A stretch of DNA of 6,513 bases, from the NCBI GenBank assembly GCA_024644285.1, contig JAHELH010000015.1, forward strand, positions 13,057 through 19,569, written 5' to 3'. Shown piece by piece: positions 1 to 5,988 of this stretch. This DNA comes from Paracoccaceae bacterium (GTDB lineage Bacteria; Pseudomonadota; Alphaproteobacteria; Rhodobacterales; Rhodobacteraceae). The notes beneath the pieces are model-generated. The model worked only from the letters and a program-made list of their open reading frames with translations. It did no database searches and was not told where the DNA came from. Position 1 is the stretch's first letter. Every line of letters begins with the position of its first letter. Position numbers and translations under genes: made by a program.

Positions 1-1
1 G

Positions 2-400
2 CATCTCATCGAGGACAAGCCCGACCTGATGTTCCATGAGATTCGCGACCGATTCCGAGCCGGCGCAACTTTCGCGGGTCCGGACTATGTGGCCGGGTGG
101 CGGCGGTTGCGGCGGCTCCGTCAAGCCTATCTGCGGAAAACCGCCGAATTCGACGCCGTGATCCTGCCGACCTGCCCGATCCTGCCGCCCAAGATCGACC
201 GGCTTGCCAGCGACGGCGACTATTACAAAGAGGTCAATCTGAAGACGCTCCGGAATACGCGGATCGGCAACCTTCTGGGCTTGGCCGCATTGACGGTTCC
301 CACGGGTGTTCCGGCGACGGGGGTGATGCTGCAGGGGCCACCGTCAGGCGAGGCAAGGTTGTTGCGGCTGGGCGCTGCTGTCGAGGCGGCGCTGGCGTAA
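2..400 (+). CDS. Amidase family protein, C-terminal part (5' end outside window)
   Basis: This is the last 132 codons of an amidase-signature (AS) family hydrolase; the frame is open from base 2 to the TAA at 398-400. Two C-terminal AS-family features are visible. One is the core strand and loop ILPTCPILPP (about 161-190). The other is N-L-L-G-L followed by T-V-P-T-G (269-307), matching the family pattern in which an Asn, a Gly and a conserved VP-x-G come near the end of the core. The Lys-cisSer-Ser catalytic triad lies in the N-terminal two thirds of this family, outside the window, so activity and substrate cannot be judged. AS enzymes hydrolyse amides or ureido compounds, or act as the GatA subunit of the tRNA-dependent amidotransferase. 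The remnant has no GatA-specific feature that I recognise, so I leave it as a generic amidase. The next gene starts 128 bases downstream, so an operon link is uncertain. Confidence 0.85.
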   Translation, partial: HLIEDKPDLMFHEIRDRFRAGATFAGPDYVAGWRRLRRLRQAYLRKTAEFDAVILPTCPILPPKIDRLASDGDYYKEVNLKTLRNTRIGNLLGLAALTVPTGVPATGVMLQGPPSGEARLLRLGAAVEAALA

Positions 401-419
401 AAGCCACAGCGGCGCCGCC
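385..419 (+). terminator. Bulged GC-rich hairpin over the amidase stop codon, possible terminator
   Basis: GGCGGCGC (385-392) is perfectly complementary to GCGCCGCC (412-419). Inside it TGGC (393-396) pairs with GCCA (403-406), closing a 6-base loop GTAAAA that contains the stop codon. A 5-base bulge (407-411) separates the two stems on the 3' side. The result is a 12-bp, very GC-rich hairpin. A run of five T follows at 431-435, 11 bases beyond the stem; a classical intrinsic terminator has the T run directly after the stem. It may therefore act as a weak terminator, an RNA 3'-end stabiliser, or nothing. Confidence 0.35.
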
Positions 420-528
420 CAAGGCCCGAATTTTTCAGGGTATTTCTGGACCGGCGCTGACGGCGCGGCTATCCTTGCACGAAACGGGGCGGTATGACCC
501 CGAACCTTGAGGCAAAATAAGCGTTCCA

Positions 529-1713
529 ATGACGTTTCCCGAGCGGTTTTCGAACCTGCCTGAACCAACGTGGCCGCGTCTGCGCGCCCTGCTGGATGTG
601 CATCCGCCGGGCGGAACGCCGATCGCCATGAGCATCGGGGAGCCGCGGCACGCTTTTCCCGATTGGGTCGGCGAGGTGCTGGCCGCGAATCTTCAAGAGT
701 TCAATGACTACCCGCCGAACGACGGGACACCCGAGTTGCTGAACGCCATTGCCGGCTGGATCCAGCGCCGGTTCGGAGTGCCGGTGCAATTGGACCGGCA
801 GATCATGGCGCTGAACGGGACGCGCGAGGGACTGTTCAACGCCGCGGTGGCGCTGTGCCCGGAGCGGACCGCGGACGGGCAGCAGCCGGCGGTGCTGATC
901 CCGAACCCGTTCTACCAGGTCTACGCGCTGGGCGCGATGGCTGCGGGTGCCGAGCCGATCTATGTGCCGGCGACGGCCGAGACCAGGTTTCTGCCCGATT
1001 TCGGGGCGCTTGACCCGAAACTTCTGGACCGGGTGGAAATCGCTTATCTCTGCTCGCCCTCGAACCCGCAGGGCGCGGTCGCCTCGCGCGCCTACTGGGC
1101 TGATCTGATCGAATTGGCGGAGCGCCACGATTTCCGGGTCTTCGCCGACGAGTGCTATTCGGAGCTTTATCGCGACGAGGCGCCGGTCGGTGCGCTGCAG
1201 GTCGCCTCGGAAATGGGCGCCTCGCCGGAACGGGTTCTCATCTTTCACTCGCTGTCGAAGCGGTCGAACCTGCCGGGGCTGCGGTCAGGCTTTGTCGCCG
1301 GCGGGCCCGAGAGCATCGCCAGGATCAAGCAATTGCGCGCCTATGCCGGGGCGCCGCTGCCGGGGCCGCTGCAGCGAGTGTCCGAAAAGGTCTGGGCCGA
1401 CGAGGCACACGTGGCGCAAAACCGCGCGCTTTATAACGAGAAATACGTGATGGCCGACGAGATCTTCGAAGGCGTCGACGGGTATCGGTCGCCAGACGGC
1501 GGGTTCTTTCTTTGGCTGGAAGTGCCGGATGGCGAGGAGGCGGCGGTGAAGCTGTGGCGCGAAACCGGCGTGCGGGTGCTGCCCGGGGCCTATCTGGGCG
1601 CGGACGCCGAAGGCGGCAATCCGGGCCGAGGTTATATCAGGGTCGCGATGGTGGCCGACAAGCAAGAATTGCGGGGCGGGCTGAACAAGCTGCGCACCTG
1701 CCTTTACGGGTGA
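529..1713 (+). CDS. dapC: PLP-dependent aminotransferase, probable N-succinyldiaminopimelate aminotransferase (DapC)
   Basis: This 394-residue class I/II (fold-type I) aminotransferase probably converts N-succinyl-2-amino-6-oxopimelate to N-succinyl-LL-diaminopimelate with glutamate as amino donor, in cytoplasmic lysine/peptidoglycan precursor synthesis. Visible landmarks in order: SIGEPRH near residue 30-40; NGTREGLF and NPFYQVY on the cofactor phosphate side; CSPSNPQG with Asn179; FADECYSELY with Asp207 (pairs with the pyridine N) and Tyr210; SLSKRSNLPGLRSGF with the Schiff-base lysine Lys244; and YIRVAM with Arg371, the usual carboxylate-binding arginine. The SLSKRSN-PG-RSGF and CSP-NP-G forms resemble the characterised Bordetella-type DapC from memory. 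Other aminotransferases (aspartate, aromatic, methionine) share the fold, so substrate is less certain than family. An in-frame TGA at 508-510 makes 529 the first ATG. The only SD-like GAGG (509-512) is 16 bases away, which is long. ftsK follows after 8 bases. Confidence 0.78.
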   Translation: MTFPERFSNLPEPTWPRLRALLDVHPPGGTPIAMSIGEPRHAFPDWVGEVLAANLQEFNDYPPNDGTPELLNAIAGWIQRRFGVPVQLDRQIMALNGTREGLFNAAVALCPERTADGQQPAVLIPNPFYQVYALGAMAAGAEPIYVPATAETRFLPDFGALDPKLLDRVEIAYLCSPSNPQGAVASRAYWADLIELAERHDFRVFADECYSELYRDEAPVGALQVASEMGASPERVLIFHSLSKRSNLPGLRSGFVAGGPESIARIKQLRAYAGAPLPGPLQRVSEKVWADEAHVAQNRALYNEKYVMADEIFEGVDGYRSPDGGFFLWLEVPDGEEAAVKLWRETGVRVLPGAYLGADAEGGNPGRGYIRVAMVADKQELRGGLNKLRTCLYG

Positions 1714-1717
1714 GGGA
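1712..1717 (+). promoter_or_regulatory. ftsK ribosome binding site overlapping the dapC stop codon
   Basis: The purine run GAGGGA begins inside the TGA stop (1711-1713) of the aminotransferase gene and ends 4 bases before the ATG at 1722. Ribosomes finishing the upstream gene would sit on this site, an arrangement that favours translational coupling. It also fixes 1722 as the ftsK start; the reading frame continues upstream of 1722, but only inside the aminotransferase gene. Confidence 0.7.
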
Positions 1718-1721
1718 CGGT

Positions 1722-4583
1722 ATGGCTACGTACAATGCCAAGCAGCGCGGGCGGCTACTGGACAGCAAGACGCAGGCCATCATCGAGCGGCGTTCCAAGG
1801 AGTTGCTGGGCGCTGCCCTGTTCGCGCTGGGCTTGGCGGCTGTCATGATCCTTGGCTCTTACGTGCCGGACGATCCCAGCTGGTTGTCGGTGACTGCCGA
1901 TCCCGCGGCGAATCTGCTGGGGCGGTTCGGCGCCTCGATCGCCTCGCCGCTGTTCATCATCGTCGGCTGGGGCGCGTGGGGGCTTGCGCTGGTGCCGCTG
2001 GTCTGGGGCGCGAGGTTCATGCTGCATGTGGGCAGCGACCGGGCGATCGGGCGGATCATCTTCGCCCCGATCGCGATCGCCCTGGCGTCGGTCTATGCCT
2101 CGACCCATGTGCCGAGCCACGAGTGGACGCATTCCTTCGGTCTGGGCGGGCTCTTCGGCGACACCGTGCTGGGCGCGATCCTCGGCGTCGTGCCCGTGCA
2201 GGCGGCCTTCGGACTGAAGGTCATGGCGCTGATCGTGGCGCTGGGCGCCGTCGGAATGGGGCTGTTCGTGTTGGGCTGCACGATAGGCGAGGTGCGCGGC
2301 GTTGCACGGTTCATGGGCATCGGCGTGATCATGGCCTATGCGCATGTGATGACCCTGCTGGGCCGTATTTTGCGCGGCACTGTGCGGAACGCTTACGGCT
2401 GGCGCGTGCGGCAGGCAGAGCGCGCCGCGGAAAAGCGCCTGCTGGCGCAAGAGGCAGAGGCTTTGCGGATTGCCGAGGCCGAGACGGCGAAAACCGAGAC
2501 GCGACACCTTGCGCATGCCCCCGGCGTGCTGGTCGCAGAGCGGAGGCTGCCGGAAACGGACATCCCGGAGGATACGGACGCGCCCAGGCAGGGACTGCGC
2601 CTGCGCATCCCCGGCCTTATCAAGCGCGCTCCGGTGGTGGAGAAATCGCAAGCCGCCCCGCCGACGCCCGAGGACGAATACCGGGAACTGGATGCCGACG
2701 ACCGTATCAAGGCCAAGATCTCCAACGTCATCAAGAGCCGGGTCCGGCAGCCCGCCATGGCCAGCCCGCTGCGCCCCGAACCGCCGGTGGTGCGCCATCC
2801 CCGCGGCCCCAAGCCGATGCTTCTGGACAGCGACGGGCAGGCCGCGCCGGAACTGCCACGCACCCTGCCGCCGCATGTCGACGCGCCGGCGCCATTCGTG
2901 GATCTCGACGCAACGCCGGAAGACGCCGAGCCGCCCCGCGTCATCGAGTGTCGCGCGGGGCCTCAGGACGAACCGCGCGGCGTTGTCCAGCACAGCCTGC
3001 GCCGCGCACCAGCGCCGTCCCGCAAGGCCCGCGAAGAGGCGCAGCCGAAGCTGCAGTTCGAAGAGCCGAAGATCGCCTATGAATTGCCGCCGTTGGCCCT
3101 GCTGACCAGCCCCGCTGAAGTCACCCGGCATCACCTGAGCGACGACGCGCTGGAACAGAACGCGCGGATGCTGGAAAGCGTGCTGGACGATTACGGCGTG
3201 AAGGGCGAGATCGTCAGCGTTCGGCCCGGCCCGGTGGTCACCATGTACGAGCTGGAGCCGGCGCCGGGGCTGAAGGCCAGCCGCGTCATCGGTCTGGCCG
3301 ACGACATCGCGCGGTCGATGTCGGCCTTGTCGGCGCGGGTGTCGACGGTGCCGGGACGCTCGGTCATCGGCATCGAGTTGCCGAACGAGAAGCGCGAGAA
3401 GGTGGTGCTGCGCGAGATCCTGTCGGCGCGCGATTTCGGCGACGGCAACCAGCGGCTGCCGCTGGCGCTGGGCAAGGACATCGGCGGCGATCCGGTTGTT
3501 GCGAACCTGGCGAAGATGCCGCACCTGCTGATCGCGGGCACCACCGGCTCTGGCAAGTCGGTGGCGATCAACACGATGATCCTGTCGCTGCTTTACAAGC
3601 TGACGCCCGGGGAGTGCCGGCTGATCATGATCGACCCGAAGATGCTGGAACTCAGCGTCTATGACGGCATCCCGCACCTTCTGTCCCCCGTCGTGACCGA
3701 CCCGAAAAAGGCGGTCGTCGCCCTGAAATGGGTCGTGGGCGAGATGGAGGAACGCTATCGCAAGATGTCCAAGATGGGCGTCCGCAACATCGAGGGTTAC
3801 AACGGCCGCGTCGAGGATGCGCAAAGCCGCGACGAGATGTTCACCCGCACCGTGCAGACCGGGTTCGACGACGACACCGGCGAGCCGGTCTTCGAGACCG
3901 AAGAGTTCGCGCCCGAGAAGCTGCCCTATATCGTCGTGATCGTCGACGAAATGGCCGACCTGATGATGGTGGCCGGCAAGGAGATCGAGGCCTGCATCCA
4001 GCGCCTGGCGCAGATGGCGCGGGCCTCGGGCATCCACCTGATCATGGCCACCCAGCGGCCCTCGGTCGACGTGATCACCGGCACGATCAAGGCGAATTTC
4101 CCGACGCGGATTTCGTTCCAGGTGACCTCGAAGATCGACTCGCGGACGATCCTGGGCGAGCAGGGGGCCGAACAGCTTCTAGGCATGGGTGACATGCTCT
4201 ATATGGCCGGCGGCGCCAAGATCACCCGCGTGCATGGGCCGTTCGTGTCGGACGAGGAAGTGGAGGAGATCGTCACCCATCTCAAAGGTTTCGGCCCGCC
4301 GGAATATGTAGGCGGCGTCGTGGAGGGTCCGGACGAGGACAAGGAAAGCGACATCGACATGGTCCTGGGCCTTGGCGGCAATACCGATGGCGAGGACGCG
4401 CTTTACGACCAGGCCGTGGCGATCGTGATCAGGGACCGCAAGTGTTCCACCAGCTACATCCAGCGCAAGCTGGCCATCGGCTACAACAAGGCCGCGCGGC
4501 TGGTCGAGCAGATGGAAGACGAGGGGCTGGTCACGGCTGCCAACCATGTCGGCAAGCGCGAGATCCTGGTGCCGGAGCAGTAA
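1722..4583 (+). CDS. ftsK: DNA translocase FtsK
   Basis: This 953-residue FtsK/SpoIIIE ATPase is anchored at the septum and pumps chromosomal DNA toward the dif region, activating XerCD resolution at division. Domains: N-terminal membrane region with hydrophobic segments near 28-48, 70-98, 108-127, 164-187 and perhaps 196-214 (FtsK_4TM type); a charged, then Pro/Arg/Glu-rich linker from about 216 to 454; the alpha subdomain from about 455 to 560; the RecA-like motor with Walker A GTTGSGKS (606-613, Lys612) and Walker B IVVIVDE (Asp742-Glu743); and a C-terminal winged-helix gamma domain (about 890-953) containing CSTSYIQRKLAIGYNKAARL, which reads KOPS. Residues 708-728 (TRTVQTGFDDD onward) form the insertion before Walker B that I associate with alphaproteobacterial FtsK. 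It is shorter than E. coli FtsK (1329 residues) because the linker is shorter, but the motor is complete. No frameshift or missing motif is seen. Confidence 0.98.
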   Translation: MATYNAKQRGRLLDSKTQAIIERRSKELLGAALFALGLAAVMILGSYVPDDPSWLSVTADPAANLLGRFGASIASPLFIIVGWGAWGLALVPLVWGARFMLHVGSDRAIGRIIFAPIAIALASVYASTHVPSHEWTHSFGLGGLFGDTVLGAILGVVPVQAAFGLKVMALIVALGAVGMGLFVLGCTIGEVRGVARFMGIGVIMAYAHVMTLLGRILRGTVRNAYGWRVRQAERAAEKRLLAQEAEALRIAEAETAKTETRHLAHAPGVLVAERRLPETDIPEDTDAPRQGLRLRIPGLIKRAPVVEKSQAAPPTPEDEYRELDADDRIKAKISNVIKSRVRQPAMASPLRPEPPVVRHPRGPKPMLLDSDGQAAPELPRTLPPHVDAPAPFVDLDATPEDAEPPRVIECRAGPQDEPRGVVQHSLRRAPAPSRKAREEAQPKLQFEEPKIAYELPPLALLTSPAEVTRHHLSDDALEQNARMLESVLDDYGVKGEIVSVRPGPVVTMYELEPAPGLKASRVIGLADDIARSMSALSARVSTVPGRSVIGIELPNEKREKVVLREILSARDFGDGNQRLPLALGKDIGGDPVVANLAKMPHLLIAGTTGSGKSVAINTMILSLLYKLTPGECRLIMIDPKMLELSVYDGIPHLLSPVVTDPKKAVVALKWVVGEMEERYRKMSKMGVRNIEGYNGRVEDAQSRDEMFTRTVQTGFDDDTGEPVFETEEFAPEKLPYIVVIVDEMADLMMVAGKEIEACIQRLAQMARASGIHLIMATQRPSVDVITGTIKANFPTRISFQVTSKIDSRTILGEQGAEQLLGMGDMLYMAGGAKITRVHGPFVSDEEVEEIVTHLKGFGPPEYVGGVVEGPDEDKESDIDMVLGLGGNTDGEDALYDQAVAIVIRDRKCSTSYIQRKLAIGYNKAARLVEQMEDEGLVTAANHVGKREILVPEQ

Positions 4584-4706
4584 CTGCGCGCCATGCCGTC
4601 GGTCAGGCGGTTCCTGCATTGAGGCGACGTGTCGACGACCAACGTCGTGATGCGCAAATATTCGCGAGCGACACTTGCCGACCCGTGCAAAAGGCTCGCC
4701 GATTGC

Positions 4707-4712
4707 TTAGAT
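4707..4712 (+). promoter_or_regulatory. Possible -10 element placing a transcript start at or near the lolA ATG
   Basis: TTAGAT (4707-4712), overlapping TAGATA (4708-4713), lies 7 bases upstream of the lolA ATG in a 136-base intergenic region (4584-4719). Each hexamer matches TATAAT at only three of six positions. If used, it would give an almost leaderless mRNA, which would fit the lack of any purine-rich SD sequence in 4700-4719. A TTGCCG (4675-4680) resembles a -35 but is 26 bases away, too far for a standard sigma-70 promoter. The rest of the intergenic region holds only a weak inverted repeat (CGACGT 4625-4630 with ACGTCG 4642-4647, 11-base loop, no T run). Confidence 0.22.
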
Positions 4713-4719
4713 ACCCCGC

Positions 4720-5322
4720 ATGAAACGACGTGTTGCGCTTATCGCCCCGCTCGCCCTGGTTCTGGCGCTGACGCCCGCATTTGCGGCGCAGAAGCTGTCA
4801 CTGAACCAGATCTCCCGGTATCTCAACAGCCTGACCACGGTGAAAAGCGATTTCACCCAGATCAACTCCGATGGCACGATCTCGACCGGCACGATCTTTA
4901 TCAAGCGCCCTGGCCGCATCCGGTTCGAATACAACCCGCCCGAAAAGGCGCTTGTGATGGCCGGCGGCGGGCAGGTGGCGGTTTTCGACGGCAAGTCGAA
5001 CCAGCCGCCCGAGCAATACCCGCTGAGCCGTACGCCGCTGAACCTGATCCTGGAGCGCAATGTCGACCTGTCCCGGCGGAACATGGTGGTTGGCCACAAG
5101 TTCGACGGCACCGCGACCACGGTCACGGCGCAGGACCCTGAAAACCCCGAGCTTGGCACGATCCAGCTGAAATTCACCGGGCCGCCGGTGCAGTTGCGTC
5201 AGTGGGTTATCACCGGCCAGGACGGCAGCAAGACGACCGTGATCCTCGGCGATATGAAGGTCGGCGTCGCGATGGCCGCGGTACTGTTCAGCATCCCCCA
5301 GGAGATGGCCAAGCGCCGCTAG
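4720..5322 (+). CDS. lolA: Outer-membrane lipoprotein carrier protein LolA
   Basis: LolA is the periplasmic chaperone that accepts mature lipoproteins from the LolCDE ABC transporter and carries them to the outer membrane. The protein has 200 residues, normal for the family. Residues 1-22 form a Sec signal peptide: KRR, a hydrophobic core of Leu/Ala/Val, then AFA before the likely cut at Ala22-Ala23. The mature part shows the LolA pattern: VKSDFTQ (41-47), a G-x-I-x-I-KRPG-RIRFEY strand pair (57-71), an AVFDG turn near residue 90, a Q-x-P-L-x-x-TPL segment, and a C-terminal beta section ending in FSIP. An in-frame TAG at 4708-4710 makes 4720 the first ATG, yet no SD sequence precedes it. It follows ftsK by 136 bases, so it may have its own promoter. 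Many alphaproteobacteria lack a recognisable LolB, and LolA in some has been reported to do both jobs; this sequence alone cannot show that here. Confidence 0.95.
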   Translation: MKRRVALIAPLALVLALTPAFAAQKLSLNQISRYLNSLTTVKSDFTQINSDGTISTGTIFIKRPGRIRFEYNPPEKALVMAGGGQVAVFDGKSNQPPEQYPLSRTPLNLILERNVDLSRRNMVVGHKFDGTATTVTAQDPENPELGTIQLKFTGPPVQLRQWVITGQDGSKTTVILGDMKVGVAMAAVLFSIPQEMAKRR

Positions 5323-5328
5323 ACTGCC

Positions 5329-5916
5329 TTAGCGAACCCGGCAGCGCCTGAGCTGTTCATCATAGGTGCGTTCCAGAGCGGCGACGCGGTCGGCATAAGC
5401 CAGCAGCCACGGTTTCGCATTGTGGCTGCCGCGGGAATAGCCGGTGCGGCCTTCGTGATAGGCGAGGTACTGGTTGCGCGCGTCGCGGCGAGACACACCG
5501 ACGCGCTCTTCGGTGCCGGTCATGTACCAGCCGATGAAGTCCGAAGCATCGCTGATATCGTCGCGCTTGGCGCGCCGGTTGCCGGTCTCCTGCTTGTATT
5601 CCTTCCATGTGGCATCGAGCGCCTGGCTGTACCCGTAGGCGGACGATTGCCGTCCCATAGGGATCACGCCCAATACGAACCGCAAAGGCGTCCGGGCGTC
5701 CGGCACGAACTTCGATTCGTGGTAGATCGTCGCCATCTGTACCGAGACCGGGACGCCCCAGCGCCGCTCCGTCTTCTTGAAGGCGCGCAGGTATTTGGGT
5801 TTCTGCTTCACGATGCTGCAGGCATCGTCGAGATTGCGCGGCGTCGACCGGTCGACGCCCCCGCCGCAACCCGCAACCATGACCAGTACCAACAGCGCGC
5901 GGAGAGTTCTGCTCAT
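5329..5916 (-). CDS. Lipoprotein with lytic transglycosylase (SLT)-like domain
   Basis: This 195-residue predicted lipoprotein probably cleaves peptidoglycan glycan strands from the outer-membrane side of the periplasm. The N-terminus has Arg residues, a hydrophobic stretch and a lipobox V-A-G-C, giving lipidated Cys17; +2 is Gly, not the Asp linked to inner-membrane retention in E. coli. The SLT-like core follows: WGVPVSVQMATIYHESKF (53-70) with Glu67 in the position of the catalytic acid of family 1 transglycosylases, then SSAYGYSQALDATWKEY (91-107), equivalent to the GLMQ-x-x-P-x-T region. The C-terminal half (YMTG, YLAYHEGRTGYSRG) looks like the extended lysozyme-like fold of the SLT_4-type family. 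Cys33 and Cys192 could form a periplasmic disulfide. Start 5916 is supported by GAGGGG (5920-5925) just upstream and by the signal peptide. It converges on lolA with a 6-base gap. I infer activity; the substrate is not demonstrated. Confidence 0.85.
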   Translation of the reverse strand: MSRTLRALLVLVMVAGCGGGVDRSTPRNLDDACSIVKQKPKYLRAFKKTERRWGVPVSVQMATIYHESKFVPDARTPLRFVLGVIPMGRQSSAYGYSQALDATWKEYKQETGNRRAKRDDISDASDFIGWYMTGTEERVGVSRRDARNQYLAYHEGRTGYSRGSHNAKPWLLAYADRVAALERTYDEQLRRCRVR

Positions 5917-5919
5917 CTG

Positions 5920-5925
5920 CCCCTC
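5920..5925 (-). promoter_or_regulatory. Ribosome binding site of the SLT lipoprotein gene
   Basis: On the minus strand the mRNA reads GAGGGGCAG directly before the ATG at 5914-5916, a clear SD sequence with short spacing (3 bases after GAGGGG, 5 after GAGG). It selects this ATG over the out-of-frame ATG at 5927-5929, which opens a different frame through the same gene. Immediately upstream lies an A-rich run (minus strand of 5929-5942), unusual in this GC-rich sequence. Confidence 0.6.
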
Positions 5926-5956
5926 GCATTTTTCTTTTTTTCAACGTTATCGCATT

Positions 5957-5986
5957 CCGGCGCGACGGGAAACGGGTTTTCGCCGG
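5957..5986 (-). terminator. Weak inverted repeat between the AEC transporter and SLT lipoprotein genes
   Basis: CCGGCG (5957-5962) pairs with CGCCGG (5981-5986) around an 18-base loop, just after the AEC stop codon (5989-5991). No U run follows on the minus strand, so if it matters it would more likely be a Rho-dependent pause, an RNA-stability hairpin or an attenuator in a 72-base intergenic gap than an intrinsic terminator. Confidence 0.2.
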
Positions 5987-5988
5987 GA

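Noticed and set aside
1512..1721. An N-terminal extension of ftsK by 70 codons into the aminotransferase gene
   Set aside because: The frame is open, but the extra residues are Gly/Arg-rich and lie out of frame within a well-supported gene. The ATG at 1722 has a good SD and starts a typical FtsK N-terminus.
1755..4037. A 760-codon open frame on the minus strand opposite ftsK
   Set aside because: The protein is low-complexity, rich in Arg, His, Asp and Gln with no recognisable domain, and lies entirely opposite a clear ftsK. It follows from the GC-rich third positions of ftsK codons.
4707..4716. TTAGATACCC resembles the universal 16S rRNA segment near position 790
   Set aside because: Only ten bases match, with no rRNA sequence on either side. 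It is a chance match.
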